64,000 nucleotides of DNA. It comes from Parabacteroides timonensis (GTDB lineage Bacteria > Bacteroidota > Bacteroidia > Bacteroidales > Tannerellaceae). A model generated the notes under the pieces. The model worked only from the letters and a program-made list of their open reading frames with translations, was not told where the DNA came from and made no database searches. Shown in pieces: positions 9,295 to 18,426 of the stretch. Both the position numbers and the translations under genes were made by a program. Positions within the stretch are counted from its first letter, which is position 1. Each line of letters begins with the position of its first letter. Location of the stretch: contig NZ_LT669941.1 of NCBI RefSeq assembly GCF_900128505.1, positions 1,845,760 through 1,909,759 on the forward strand. Direction: 5' to 3'.

Positions 9295-10032
9295 TCAGAT
9301 GTAAGCGGCGACTTTATTCCGGTCGGTTTCCACTGTTTCAAACTCAGAAGAAACGATACTGCTGCCCATCGGGACATTTTCGTTCCGATACTCCATCTTG
9401 CTGTACACGATACTACGGGCAGAGGTATGGAACTCCTTCGCTCCGGTTTCGGCTTCGATCCGGGCGATATTATTTTCGCGCACACCGCATCCCGGCATGA
9501 TAATGATACGTCCATCGGCACGTTTCACCAGTTCGGCAATGAGGGGGATACCTTTCACGGCGTCCGATTGCTGGCCGGAAGTAAGGATACGGTCGCAACC
9601 CAACTCGATCAGTTGTTCCAAAGCAGCAAACGGATCACGGCAGACATCAAAAGCCCGGTGGCAAGTGACGGATAATGGCTTGGCCGCCTCCATCAGGCGA
9701 CGCATGAGGGGGACGTCGATATCGCCCTCTTTTGTCAGGCATCCAAACACGACACCGTGTACCTTCAGTTGTTTACATAATTCGATATCGAGCAACATGG
9801 AGTCTATTTCTGCCGGAGTGTACAGGAAGTCGCCACCACGCGGACGGATGATTACGTTTATATCGATCGACGAAGTGAGAGCCTGGGCCGTTTTGATCTC
9901 GCCATAACTCGGGGTGGTACCCCCTTCCGGTATGCCGGCACAAAGTTCCACACGTTTAGCTCCTCCGGCTTCAGCCTCCACACAGCTTTGTGCCGAGTTG
10001 GCACATATCTCGATTATTCGGGTCGGTTTCAT
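9295..10032 (-). CDS. cutC: CutC family protein
   Basis: CutC is a TIM-barrel protein historically linked to copper homeostasis; its exact biochemical role is unsettled. Conserved segments are EICANSAQSCVEAEAGGAKR near the N-terminus, VIIRPRGGDFLY, CHRAFDV and ILTSGQ. The frame is open upstream to 10083, but the start at 10032 (MKPTRIIEICANS) matches the family N-terminus and lies downstream of a -7 box at 10064-10071. This gives 245 residues, normal for the family. It is followed after 6 bases by the DUF5916 gene. Confidence 0.92.
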   Translation of the reverse strand: MKPTRIIEICANSAQSCVEAEAGGAKRVELCAGIPEGGTTPSYGEIKTAQALTSSIDINVIIRPRGGDFLYTPAEIDSMLLDIELCKQLKVHGVVFGCLTKEGDIDVPLMRRLMEAAKPLSVTCHRAFDVCRDPFAALEQLIELGCDRILTSGQQSDAVKGIPLIAELVKRADGRIIIMPGCGVRENNIARIEAETGAKEFHTSARSIVYSKMEYRNENVPMGSSIVSSEFETVETDRNKVAAYI

Positions 10033-10063
10033 TGATATTCTTTTTATCATATTATTAGGTATA

Positions 10064-10071
10064 CAAAGATA
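10064..10071 (-). promoter_or_regulatory. -7 box TATCTTTG for cutC-DUF5916
   Basis: The + strand CAAAGATA gives TATCTTTG on the minus strand, a perfect TAnnTTTG, 31 bases before the cutC start at 10032. A well-spaced -33 box is not obvious. Confidence 0.5.
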
Positions 10072-10094
10072 CGATAAATTCATGAAACCAAGAT

Positions 10095-10121
10095 AAAAAA
10101 GGCTCTCTCATAAAATGAGCC
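10095..10121. other. Terminator-like hairpin between divergent cutC and DMT transporter
   Basis: GGCTC (10101-10105) pairs with GAGCC (10117-10121). On the minus strand it is followed by a T run (complement of 10095-10100). It lies upstream of both divergent promoters, so it does not obviously end either gene; it may be a remnant or the end of an unseen short transcript. Confidence 0.3.
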
Positions 10122-10158
10122 CATAAACCGGGACGGACAGGCACGCATAAAAAACCTA

Positions 10159-10189
10159 ATTGTGCGTTTAATAAATATCACTACATTTG
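10159..10189 (+). promoter_or_regulatory. Promoter of the DMT transporter gene
   Basis: TACATTTG at 10182-10189 is a perfect -7 box. A TTG-containing -33 region (ATTGTG, 10159-10164) lies about 19 bases upstream. The ATG at 10212 is 22 bases further on. Confidence 0.65.
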
Positions 10190-10211
10190 CATTGCATAAA
10201 ACAGCAAAAGA

Positions 10212-11135
10212 ATGAACTCAGAAAAATTAAAGGGTCACATACTGATCCTGATAGCCAATATACTATTTGCTATCAATATGCCTATATCTAAGTACTTGTT
10301 GCCGACACATGTTCAGCCCGAATCACTGACTATCATGCGAATGAGTTCCGCTTGCCTGCTGTTTTGGATAGCCTCTCTCTTTGTGAAACGGGAAAAGGTG
10401 ACGATGAAAGACCTGGGTCTGCTTTTCGTTTGTGCCCTTTGCGGGGTCGGGTTCAATCAGGGATTGTTTATTATCGGGCTGAACCGCACATCTCCGGTGG
10501 ATGCTTCCATAATCGCTACGGCCGTTCCCATCTTCGTTATGCTGCTAGCTGCCGTTATTTTGAAAGAACCGATTACGAAGATGAAAGCTTTCGGTGTATT
10601 ATTAGGCTGTTGCGGTGGTGTTTCCTTAATATTGGCCTCCACGCATAACTCGGGACAGGCCAGCGGACTTACCGGAAACCTGATGATCACAACCAGCGCA
10701 ATCATCTATTCGATCTACCTGGTCCTATCCAAACCGTTGAGTTTACGCTACTCGGCTGTGACGATGATGAAGTGGATGTTTCTTTTTTCCACGCTCGTAT
10801 TGTTGCCCTTCACTTACCAGCATGTGCTTGAAACGCCCGCTTTTCAACGGGAAGTATTCGATATGAAAGAGATCGGGGCGATCAGCTTTGTCCTGATAGG
10901 CGCCACATTTATTCCTTACCTGTTGATACCAATGTCGTTGAAACGTATTCGTCCTACAACGGTGAGTATGTATAATTATGTACAACCGATCATCGCCTCA
11001 CTAATAACCGTTATGGTGGGACAAGATACATTTTCCTTCCAAAAAGCATTGTCGGCCGTCCTCGTTTTCGTAGGGGTTTATCTGGTGACCCAGAGTAAGA
11101 GCCGGGAAGATGTGGAAAAAGGTAGAATTCGTTAA
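10212..11135 (+). CDS. EamA/DMT superfamily transporter
   Basis: A 307-residue inner-membrane protein with about ten hydrophobic helices arranged as two EamA repeats (about residues 8-145 and 158-297). NILFAINMPISKYLL near the N-terminus and the Pro-containing end of the fourth helix (AVILKEPITKMKAFGVLLG) are typical of drug/metabolite exporters. Substrate cannot be read from the sequence. It has its own promoter at 10159-10189, and the neighbouring downstream gene has quite different base composition, so they need not be related. Confidence 0.92.
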   Translation: MNSEKLKGHILILIANILFAINMPISKYLLPTHVQPESLTIMRMSSACLLFWIASLFVKREKVTMKDLGLLFVCALCGVGFNQGLFIIGLNRTSPVDASIIATAVPIFVMLLAAVILKEPITKMKAFGVLLGCCGGVSLILASTHNSGQASGLTGNLMITTSAIIYSIYLVLSKPLSLRYSAVTMMKWMFLFSTLVLLPFTYQHVLETPAFQREVFDMKEIGAISFVLIGATFIPYLLIPMSLKRIRPTTVSMYNYVQPIIASLITVMVGQDTFSFQKALSAVLVFVGVYLVTQSKSREDVEKGRIR

Positions 11136-11171
11136 TAACAAGAATCTCAATCAAATTAACAACATTTGAAA

Positions 11172-12239
11172 ATGAATACATACGGCTTATATCTAAAAAT
11201 ATTTTTACTGGGATGTATGTTGACCTTTTTACCCGATTGTTATGCAGACACAATTAGAGTAAACGAGAAATTACATCTGATAGAATTAAACAAACACGTA
11301 TATATACATACCGAGAATGGTAATAATGGCATTGTGTATGTAAACGACAAAAAGGCCGTAATTATCTCTACTCCTGAAAATGATGAAGAAACGAATAACC
11401 TAATAAACTATATCCGTAAAGATTTAAAAGCACAGATTATTGGTTGTATTGTCGACCGTTGGCATCCAGACGCTATGGGCGGATTAAAGACAATTAAAAA
11501 AGCGGGTATTCTTTCATATGCATACGAAGGAACCAGAACAATAGCACAAAATAGAAATTTACCGATTCCTGAAAAGGGATTTAACCCCAGAATGGAACTG
11601 ACAGTAGGAAAAGGTAAACTAATTTGTCATTATCTGGGAGAAGCACACACAAGCGATGGTATTGTCGTATGGATACCGAACGAGAAAATTCTTTTTGGAG
11701 GTAATGAAGTACGAAGCAAAGGATGGTATGGAAACATAGAAGATGCCAACCTGCGAGAATGGTCTAATACCATCAAACGGGTAAAAGAATTATATGGAAG
11801 TGCCGAAATTGTCGTCCCGGGACATGGAGAATACAGCAATGCTGAATTACTGGATTACACCATTAATCTATACGAGCCTTCTTTATGGGGACGAATTTTA
11901 AAATGGAATAATGAACAAGTGAAACCAATATTCAATAATTGTGGTTCTCTATTTGAAATAGCAGAAAGCGATTTTACCGATAATAATGATAGACACTTGA
12001 ATAATGCCACTGTATATGTACTTCAAGAGAAAAAGAATAGATACCTGAAAATACAATCTCCCGGGATCAGACATGATAACACTGAAAGTAAGATCATATC
12101 TTCAAAAAGTGGTCGATTGCAAATATATGATATAGAAACAAATATATTGACAGAAGATTTATATTTTAAAGATTTGACTATCATATTAGAAAATGACTAT
12201 GTCGATGCATTAATCATATTGAAAGAAGCTATACGTTAA
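11172..12239 (+). CDS. Subclass B1-like metallo-beta-lactamase-fold protein with altered zinc ligands
   Basis: Residues 25-235 match B1 metallo-beta-lactamases such as Bacteroides CfiA/CcrA closely: RWHPDAMGGLKTIKKAGILS, PEKGF, HYLGEAHTSDGIVVWIP, ILFGGN and VPGHGEY. Standard B1 zinc ligands are H116, H118, H196 (site 1) and D120, C221, H263 (site 2). Here 116 is Arg (R96), 118 is H98, 120 is D100, 196 is H159, 221 is Asn (N178) and 263 is H218, so one ligand of each site is replaced. About 115 extra residues of unknown fold follow the domain. A signal peptide is present. The start at 11172 (ATG) is preferred to TTG at 11166. The gene is more AT-rich than its neighbours. Beta-lactam hydrolysis is doubtful. 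Confidence 0.85.
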   Translation: MNTYGLYLKIFLLGCMLTFLPDCYADTIRVNEKLHLIELNKHVYIHTENGNNGIVYVNDKKAVIISTPENDEETNNLINYIRKDLKAQIIGCIVDRWHPDAMGGLKTIKKAGILSYAYEGTRTIAQNRNLPIPEKGFNPRMELTVGKGKLICHYLGEAHTSDGIVVWIPNEKILFGGNEVRSKGWYGNIEDANLREWSNTIKRVKELYGSAEIVVPGHGEYSNAELLDYTINLYEPSLWGRILKWNNEQVKPIFNNCGSLFEIAESDFTDNNDRHLNNATVYVLQEKKNRYLKIQSPGIRHDNTESKIISSKSGRLQIYDIETNILTEDLYFKDLTIILENDYVDALIILKEAIR

Positions 12240-12278
12240 GATACCCCACGTTCAGACAAAAGCCTAAAACATTTACGC

Positions 12279-12974
12279 ATGAACAAACTATTCCTTTCCA
12301 TCCTGGTTTTCCTTTTCGTTTTCAATATAAAAGCGGATGGTCAAACGCAGCAAAAGCCCAAAGCGGATTACCCGTACCTGCTCTATCTTCCGAAAGATTA
12401 CCCAACGAATAAGAAGGATTACCCGTTGGTTATCTACCTGGGCGGCGGTGCACAGAACGGGAACGACCTGAATAAACTGAAAGCCTATGGAATCCCTTAT
12501 TATATAGAACAAGGGCATGAATACGATTTCATCATAGCCTCCCCACAGTGCCCACAAAACAAATACTGGACAACCGAGAATTGGTTCGATTCATTGTATG
12601 CCGAATTAATTTCCAAATGCCGGATCGACACGACCCGGATTTATGTGACCGGTATCAGTAACGGTGGTTTCGGAACCTGGCAGGTAGCGATGGACTATCC
12701 CGACAGATTTGCTGCGATTGTCCCCCTATGCGGTGGTGTAAACGATAGCGATACTGCCAAAATCAGCAACCTGAAACAACTTCCCATCTGGACATTCCAC
12801 GGGACAGCAGATGATATGATCCCGATAAATGAAACAGAAAGGGTTGTAAGCAAACTCGAAACGTATGGCCATATCCAGTTCACCCGCTTACCCGGTGAAG
12901 GACATGGTATCCAATACCTTTATAAAGATAATAAGATCTTTGACTGGCTGTTACAGCATCAGAAGAAAGAGTAG
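12279..12974 (+). CDS. Exported alpha/beta hydrolase (esterase/peptidase S9-like)
   Basis: A 231-residue secreted serine hydrolase. A signal peptide (residues 1-21) is followed by a single alpha/beta-hydrolase domain. The nucleophile is S127 in GISNGG, the oxyanion region is YLGGGAQNG, the acid is probably D178 or D179 in FHGTADDMIP, and the His is H209 in GEGHG. The arrangement resembles the PHB-depolymerase/feruloyl-esterase/prolyl-oligopeptidase-like group of small esterases. It begins 39 bases after the metallo-beta-lactamase-like gene. Substrate is unknown. Confidence 0.85.
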   Translation: MNKLFLSILVFLFVFNIKADGQTQQKPKADYPYLLYLPKDYPTNKKDYPLVIYLGGGAQNGNDLNKLKAYGIPYYIEQGHEYDFIIASPQCPQNKYWTTENWFDSLYAELISKCRIDTTRIYVTGISNGGFGTWQVAMDYPDRFAAIVPLCGGVNDSDTAKISNLKQLPIWTFHGTADDMIPINETERVVSKLETYGHIQFTRLPGEGHGIQYLYKDNKIFDWLLQHQKKE

Positions 12975-13043
12975 TCCTCACGGCAGTAACTCTGAACCTT
13001 TGTATATTTTATTTGTTTTATGCAATAAATATACGTCAAAACT

Positions 13044-14069
13044 ATGGATACAGTAAGTCCCTCTAAAAAAACATCGGGCAATAGTATGGTATGGCTTATC
13101 GTCATACTGATTGTTGCTGTTGGCATTGCTTTCCTTTGGTGGTGGAACTACCGCAAATATATCTCGACCGACGATGCAAACCTCGACAGTTTCCGGGTTA
13201 GCGTTGCGGCGCAAGTTATGGCTCCGATGCTTAAACAATATGCCTGGGAAGGCGATACGGTGAAAGCCGGTACGATCCTGGCCGAACTGGATAGCAGCAT
13301 GGTTGTTGCCCAATTGCAGGAAGCCGTTGCACGCCGGGAGGAAATGGTTGCCAACCTGAAACTGGATAAAGAGAATCTCAACACGGCGATCAAGAACCTG
13401 AGCCTGGCAGAGATCGACTATCATCAGGCTGAAGTAAACTACCGCCGCGACAAAAAGTTATACGGAAGTGATGCTGTTTCGCAAGAGACATTCCAGAATA
13501 CGGAAGATACCTATAAAAGTGCCGCCATAAAAGTGGATGTTGCCAAAGATCAGATCAAGATATCGCAGGCACGGATCGCCACCGGAGAAGCAGCTATCGT
13601 TTCGGCAAATGCCGCTATCGAGTCCACCCGCGTATCCCTGGGATATTACCGGATCACGGCTCCGGTCGACGGGGTGATAGCGAAACGCTGGTCGCTGCCC
13701 GGCGATATCATCCAACCGGGACAAACGCTTTTCACCATCAACGAAGGTAAAAACCTGTGGGTTGCCGTCTATCTCGAAGAGACTAAATTCGACCACATCA
13801 GGATGGGACAACCGGCAATCTTCACGCTCGATGCCTTCCCCGACCTGACCTTCTCCGGAAAGATCTTCTATATAGGTACGAATACGGCCTCGGAGTTTTC
13901 GCTTATCCCTCCCAACAATGCTTCGGGCAATTATACGAAAGTGGCACAACGTATCCCTCTGAAAATATCCATCGACAAAGCCGTAGGGAAAAAAGACAAA
14001 GTAGAAAAGCCGAAACTTGTCTCCGGAATGTCAGCAACCGTTAAGATTGAAAAGGAAAAGTCAAAGTGA
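13044..14069 (+). CDS. HlyD/EmrA family membrane-fusion protein
   Basis: The periplasmic adaptor of an MFS efflux pump. One N-terminal transmembrane helix (about 15-34) anchors it; YISTDDANLDSFRVSVAAQV begins the first half of the lipoyl domain, a coiled-coil hairpin spans about 90-190, and VDGVIAKRWSLPGDIIQPGQ closes the lipoyl domain, followed by a beta-barrel domain. At 341 residues it is normal. Its TGA overlaps the ATG of the MFS gene (TGATG), so the two are translationally coupled. No TolC-type outer-membrane factor gene is adjacent, so that partner must be elsewhere. Confidence 0.93.
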   Translation: MDTVSPSKKTSGNSMVWLIVILIVAVGIAFLWWWNYRKYISTDDANLDSFRVSVAAQVMAPMLKQYAWEGDTVKAGTILAELDSSMVVAQLQEAVARREEMVANLKLDKENLNTAIKNLSLAEIDYHQAEVNYRRDKKLYGSDAVSQETFQNTEDTYKSAAIKVDVAKDQIKISQARIATGEAAIVSANAAIESTRVSLGYYRITAPVDGVIAKRWSLPGDIIQPGQTLFTINEGKNLWVAVYLEETKFDHIRMGQPAIFTLDAFPDLTFSGKIFYIGTNTASEFSLIPPNNASGNYTKVAQRIPLKISIDKAVGKKDKVEKPKLVSGMSATVKIEKEKSK

Positions 14070-15631
14070 TGGACAAAACGGATAACACAAGCAACAGTTC
14101 GTATAAATGGCTGGTACTGGGCAATATTATGATCGGTACATTCATGGCTGTGCTCGACTCGACCGTTGTCAACACTGGGCTGCCTGCCATTATGGGTACG
14201 CTCGGGGCAAGTATCAATACGGCCGAATGGGTACTTACCGGTTATATGCTGGCAATCGCCAGTATCCTGCCGGCAGCTGCCTGGTTATCCGACCGCTTCG
14301 GATATAAAAAGATTTATTTCCTCTCCCTGTTGGTCTTCACTTTCGGCTCGTTCATGTGCGGCAACTCCACCTCTATCGAGGAATTAATCTTCTGGCGCGT
14401 GATCGAAGGACTCGGCTGCGGGGCTATCATGCCGGTGGGTATGGCTATCGTCAGCAATGTATTCCCTCCTGAACAACGAGGGATGGCACTGGGGTTCTGG
14501 GCAATCGCTTCGGCAGCATCGGTATCGTTCGGCCCGTCTATCGGGGGTTACCTGGTAGATAATATGAACTGGAACTATATATTTTATGTAAACGTTCCGG
14601 TCGGGGCACTGGCCTTGTTCTTTACGGCTATTTTGCAGAAAGAGTATAAAGCACAGACGGTACAGCCTTTCGACATACCGGGATTTATTACATCAGCTAT
14701 CTTCCTTCCTTTATTTATGTATGGCCTGTCGGAAGTAAACTCGTCGACCAACACACAGGGGTGGAACAGTCCGATAGTATTAGGTTCCATGTGGATATCG
14801 GCTGTCATGTTTATTCTGTTCATCTACTTTGAACTGACTGTAAAATACCCGCTTATCAACCTGCGTATATTTAAAGATCGGAATTTCGCACTCTCCAACC
14901 TGATGATGTTCATATTCGGTATCGGAATGTTCGGAAGTACGTTCCTGATCCCTCTTTATCTGCAAAACAACCTGGGATATTCGGCGTTTCAAGCTGGTAT
15001 GTTTTTTATCCCGGTGGGGATCATCCAGGGTTTCTGTTCGCCCGCCGCCGGCGCTTTAGGACAGAAGATCAACCCGAAGATACTGATTGCCGCCGGACTG
15101 ATCCTGATGTCACTCAGCTTCTATCTCAACTTTTACCTGTCTTTTCTTACAGAGAAATGGTATATCATGCTGAGTCTTTACCTGCGCGGTGTCGGCATGG
15201 GAATACTTTTCACCCCGTTATTAACCTTGTCGCTGGCTAAAATCGGAGTGGATATGATGGCACAGGCATCCAGTATCACCAATATCGTCCGCCAGATGGG
15301 TGGTAGCTTCGGCGTTGCAATCTTCAGCCACATGCTTACCGGGCGTACCAGTTATCATACCCAGCGTTACAGCGAAGCCTTGAACTATACCGGAGAAGTC
15401 TACCAGCAGACCATCGACAAGCTAAGTGCTTTCGCCTCACAAACCGCCGGAGCCACCGAACAGTCCGCCCGCTCCCTGGCCGAACAACTCATAACCAAAC
15501 GACTCGAACTCGAAGCATACATCGGCGGTATCAACGACGATTTCTACATCGCATTCATCGTCACAATGATTTGTATCCTCCCGGTTTTCTGGCTTCGAAG
15601 GGTGAGAAAAGAGAAAATAAAAAAACAATAG
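14069..15631 (+). CDS. DHA2 family MFS efflux transporter (EmrB/QacA type)
   Basis: An inner-membrane proton-driven drug exporter with about fourteen hydrophobic segments and 520 residues, the usual size. Motif C-like and A-like features are visible: LDSTVVNTGLPAIMGTLG in helix 1, WLSDRFGYKKIYFLSL (motif A, loop 2-3), and WRVIEGLGCGAIMPVG. The start is taken as the ATG at 14069 that overlaps the emrA-like stop, not the GTG one codon earlier. With the adaptor upstream it should form an EmrAB-like pump. The drug range is not predictable. Confidence 0.93.
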   Translation: MDKTDNTSNSSYKWLVLGNIMIGTFMAVLDSTVVNTGLPAIMGTLGASINTAEWVLTGYMLAIASILPAAAWLSDRFGYKKIYFLSLLVFTFGSFMCGNSTSIEELIFWRVIEGLGCGAIMPVGMAIVSNVFPPEQRGMALGFWAIASAASVSFGPSIGGYLVDNMNWNYIFYVNVPVGALALFFTAILQKEYKAQTVQPFDIPGFITSAIFLPLFMYGLSEVNSSTNTQGWNSPIVLGSMWISAVMFILFIYFELTVKYPLINLRIFKDRNFALSNLMMFIFGIGMFGSTFLIPLYLQNNLGYSAFQAGMFFIPVGIIQGFCSPAAGALGQKINPKILIAAGLILMSLSFYLNFYLSFLTEKWYIMLSLYLRGVGMGILFTPLLTLSLAKIGVDMMAQASSITNIVRQMGGSFGVAIFSHMLTGRTSYHTQRYSEALNYTGEVYQQTIDKLSAFASQTAGATEQSARSLAEQLITKRLELEAYIGGINDDFYIAFIVTMICILPVFWLRRVRKEKIKKQ

Positions 15632-15740
15632 TAACCAACCTATCCTCTTTTCCTGTCAACTTTCCACTATTTTATCACTTTCTACTGAAAAAATGCTTGC
15701 ATTTGAAAAATAATGTGTAATATTGCCCCTGCAATAAGAT

Positions 15741-15767
15741 ATGAAAACTAGAAAAAGAAAAGAATGA
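15741..15767 (+). CDS. Candidate leader ORF 1 (8 residues)
   Basis: ATG to TGA encodes MKTRKRKE, strongly basic. Its TGA shares bases with the ATG of the next tiny ORF (ATGA), the arrangement used for translational coupling. There is one Thr codon only. It may be chance. Confidence 0.25.
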   Translation: MKTRKRKE

Positions 15768-15832
15768 TTGCAGGTATAGCATATTATACATGGGCATTGA
15801 TGACCCCTTGGGGGGTTAGAATTTACAAATAA
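15764..15832 (+). CDS. Candidate leader ORF 2 (22 residues)
   Basis: ATG to TAA encodes a peptide beginning MIAGIAYYTWALMTPWGVR. It contains three Ile, two Thr, two Trp and three Tyr. A stable hairpin (ACCCC-TTGG-GGGGT) lies within its second half. A role in attenuation of thrA is conceivable but not shown. Confidence 0.25.
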   Translation: MIAGIAYYTWALMTPWGVRIYK

Positions 15833-15938
15833 ACAAGCGCAGCGGCCACGTCCTGCATTGTTGCAATCATTTGTATTGCATCCTTTATGCCGGTTCCATC
15901 CGGTTCTTATTATCAATTAATTTAGTTACAAATAAATT

Positions 15939-15965
15939 GTCAATTGTCAACCGTCAATTGTCAAC
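15939..15965 (+). repeat. Tandem 13-base repeat upstream of thrA
   Basis: GTCAATTGTCAAC occurs at 15939-15951 and 15953-15965, a 14-base period, ending 17 bases before the thrA start. Each copy is centred on palindromic CAATTG. It could be a protein site or simply a low-complexity repeat. Confidence 0.6.
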
Positions 15966-15982
15966 TAAAATAATACATACCG

Positions 15983-18424
15983 ATGAAAGTATTGAAATTC
16001 GGCGGAACGTCCGTAGGTTCCGTGAATAGTATTCTGAGTGTAAAGAAGATAGTAGAGGCTATTGAAGAGCCTGTAATCGTTGTCGTTTCTGCCCTGGGAG
16101 GCATCACAGACAAGTTGTTGGCAACTTCTGTCATGGCATCCAAAGGGGATGTTGGATACGAAAGGGAGTTTTCCGAAATCATAACACGTCACCTGGACGT
16201 GATTGAAGGCGTTATACCCGACAAGATGCAGCGGATAGAAGTACAGAAAAAAGTCATGAGCCTACTCGACGAACTGGGGAATATCTTTAAAGGTGTGTAC
16301 CTGATCAATGACTTGTCTGCCAAGACTTCCGACACGATCGTCAGCTATGGGGAACGTATCTCTTCCCTGATCGTTTCGAATGTGATTGAAGATGCACGGT
16401 TGTTTGATTCACGCAAGTTTATCAAAACGATCAAGCAATTCAATAAGCATATTGTCGACTTCGAACAGACCAATCAACTGATTAAAGAAACATTCAATCC
16501 GCTACCCAAAGTATCGCTGGTTCCCGGCTTCATCTCATCGAGCACGGAAAACGGGGAAGTAACGAACCTGGGACGTGGTGGTTCCGACTATACGGCCTCT
16601 ATCCTGGCTACTGCCCTTGATGCCAACGTACTCGAAATATGGACAGACGTGGATGGTTTCATGACTGCCGACCCTCGTGTGATCAGTTCTGCTTATGTGA
16701 TCGACCGGCTTACATTCACCGAAGCAATGGAGTTATGTAACTTCGGTGCCAAAGTGATCTATCCGCCAACGATCTATCCGGTATATCATAAGAATATTCC
16801 GATCCGTATCCTGAACACATTCAATCCGGAGGCACCGGGAACTTATATTTCCAAAGAAAAAGTTAAGGAAGAAGGTAAAGCCATTATTAAAGGTATCTCT
16901 TCTATTAACGACACCTGCCTGATCACCGTTCAGGGTTTGGGTATGGTAGGTGTGATCGGTGTTAACTATCGCATCTTTAAGACATTGGCAAAAAGCGGCA
17001 TCAGCGTATTTATGGTATCACAGGCCAGTTCTGAAAACAATACCACATTCGCTGTCCGTAACGCAGATGCCGACCTGGCCGTGCAGGTACTCGATGAAGA
17101 GTTTGCACTGGAACGCGCTCAGGGTGATATGAACGATACCGTAGCAGAAAAAGATCTGGCTACCGTAGCCATCGTTGGTGAAAACATGAAACGTACCCCA
17201 GGTATCGCCGGAAAGCTGTTCGGTACATTAGGTAGTGCCGGTATAAGCGTTATTGCCTGTGCCCAAGGTGCTTCCGAAACCAATATCTCGTTCGTTATCA
17301 AACTTAAATATCTGCGTAAGGCATTAAACTCTATCCACGACTCCTTTTTTCTGTCACAATATAAAGTTTTAAACCTGTTCATCGCCGGTGTTGGTACTGT
17401 CGGTGGAAACTTACTGGAGCAGATCCGTATCCAGCAACCGAAGTTAATGCAACAGAACGGACTGAAACTGAATGTCGTAGGAGTATCCAACAGTAAACGG
17501 GCTCTCTTCTTGCGTGAAGGTCTTAACCTCGAAAACTGTATCGACGAACTAAAGAAAAACGGAGAAGAAAGCTCCCCAGAACATCTGAAAGAAGAGATAC
17601 TGAAAATGAATATCTTCAACTCTGTCTTTGTTGATTGTACAGCCAACTCGGCCGTTTCCGATCTGTATGAAACACTGCTCAATAACAACGTTTCGGTAGT
17701 GGCTGCTAATAAAGTTGCCGCCTCTTCTTCTTACAGTAATTATATCAAGTTGAAGGAAACAGCCCGTCATCGTGGTGTAAAGTTCCTGTTCGAAACAAAC
17801 GTTGGTGCCGGACTTCCCATCATCAATACGATGAATGACCTGATAAACAGTGGAGATCATATATTAAAACTGGAAGCAGTCCTTTCCGGTACATTAAATT
17901 ATATATTTAATACACTTAGCGCAGACATCCCTTTCAGCAAAGCCATCCTGATGGCTAAAGAGGAAGGATATTCCGAACCCGATCCACGTATCGACCTAAG
18001 TGGTAAAGACGTGCTCCGCAAACTGGTTATCCTGGCACGCGAAGCCGGCTATAAGGTTGAACAGGAAGATGTTCAGCGTAAATTATTCATTCCTGAAAAA
18101 TTCTTTGAAGGATCGTTGGATGAGTTCTGGTGTAAGATAAAAGAAGTCGATGCCGAATTCGAAAGCAAACGCCAGCAACTGGAGGCAGAAAACAAACGTT
18201 TCCGCTTCGTTGCCAAAATGGAAAACGGAGCATGCGAAATCGGATTACAGGAAGTTGACAGCCATCATCCGTTCTACGAACTGGAAGGCAGCAACAACAT
18301 CATCATGATCTCAACCGAAAGATACCACGAATATCCCATGATTATAAAAGGATATGGCGCCGGAGCCGACGTAACGGCAGCAGGCGTATTCGCCGATATA
18401 ATCTCCATAGCAAATATTCGATAA
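15983..18424 (+). CDS. thrA: Bifunctional aspartokinase / homoserine dehydrogenase
   Basis: Catalyses the first (aspartate to aspartyl phosphate) and third (aspartate semialdehyde to homoserine) steps of the aspartate pathway. The kinase domain (about 1-290) starts with KFGGTSVGSV and contains TNLGRGGSDYTA; two ACT regulatory domains follow (about 310-455, LGMVGVIGVNYRIF and TPGIAGKLFGTLGSAGISV); the dehydrogenase begins with the NAD-binding NLFIAGVGTVGGN (about 463-476) and includes VVAANK and SGTLNYIFN. At 813 residues it is the normal fused length. It is first in thrA-apgM-thrC, 2 bases before the next gene. Feedback by threonine through the ACT domains is expected from the family. Confidence 0.97.
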   Translation: MKVLKFGGTSVGSVNSILSVKKIVEAIEEPVIVVVSALGGITDKLLATSVMASKGDVGYEREFSEIITRHLDVIEGVIPDKMQRIEVQKKVMSLLDELGNIFKGVYLINDLSAKTSDTIVSYGERISSLIVSNVIEDARLFDSRKFIKTIKQFNKHIVDFEQTNQLIKETFNPLPKVSLVPGFISSSTENGEVTNLGRGGSDYTASILATALDANVLEIWTDVDGFMTADPRVISSAYVIDRLTFTEAMELCNFGAKVIYPPTIYPVYHKNIPIRILNTFNPEAPGTYISKEKVKEEGKAIIKGISSINDTCLITVQGLGMVGVIGVNYRIFKTLAKSGISVFMVSQASSENNTTFAVRNADADLAVQVLDEEFALERAQGDMNDTVAEKDLATVAIVGENMKRTPGIAGKLFGTLGSAGISVIACAQGASETNISFVIKLKYLRKALNSIHDSFFLSQYKVLNLFIAGVGTVGGNLLEQIRIQQPKLMQQNGLKLNVVGVSNSKRALFLREGLNLENCIDELKKNGEESSPEHLKEEILKMNIFNSVFVDCTANSAVSDLYETLLNNNVSVVAANKVAASSSYSNYIKLKETARHRGVKFLFETNVGAGLPIINTMNDLINSGDHILKLEAVLSGTLNYIFNTLSADIPFSKAILMAKEEGYSEPDPRIDLSGKDVLRKLVILAREAGYKVEQEDVQRKLFIPEKFFEGSLDEFWCKIKEVDAEFESKRQQLEAENKRFRFVAKMENGACEIGLQEVDSHHPFYELEGSNNIIMISTERYHEYPMIIKGYGAGADVTAAGVFADIISIANIR

Positions 18425-18426
18425 AG

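Larger units (their letters stand above)
15632..15982 (+). promoter_or_regulatory. Long leader region of the threonine operon
   Basis: A 351-base gap before thrA. It holds a weak -7 box TGCATTTG (15698-15705, one mismatch), two overlapping tiny ORFs (15741-15767 and 15764-15832), small hairpins (ACCCC/GGGGT around 15802-15816, TGCAAT/ATTGCA around 15862-15881) and a 13-base direct repeat just before thrA. The pattern suggests a regulated leader, but no run of Thr or Ile codons like the enterobacterial thr leader is present. Confidence 0.4.
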
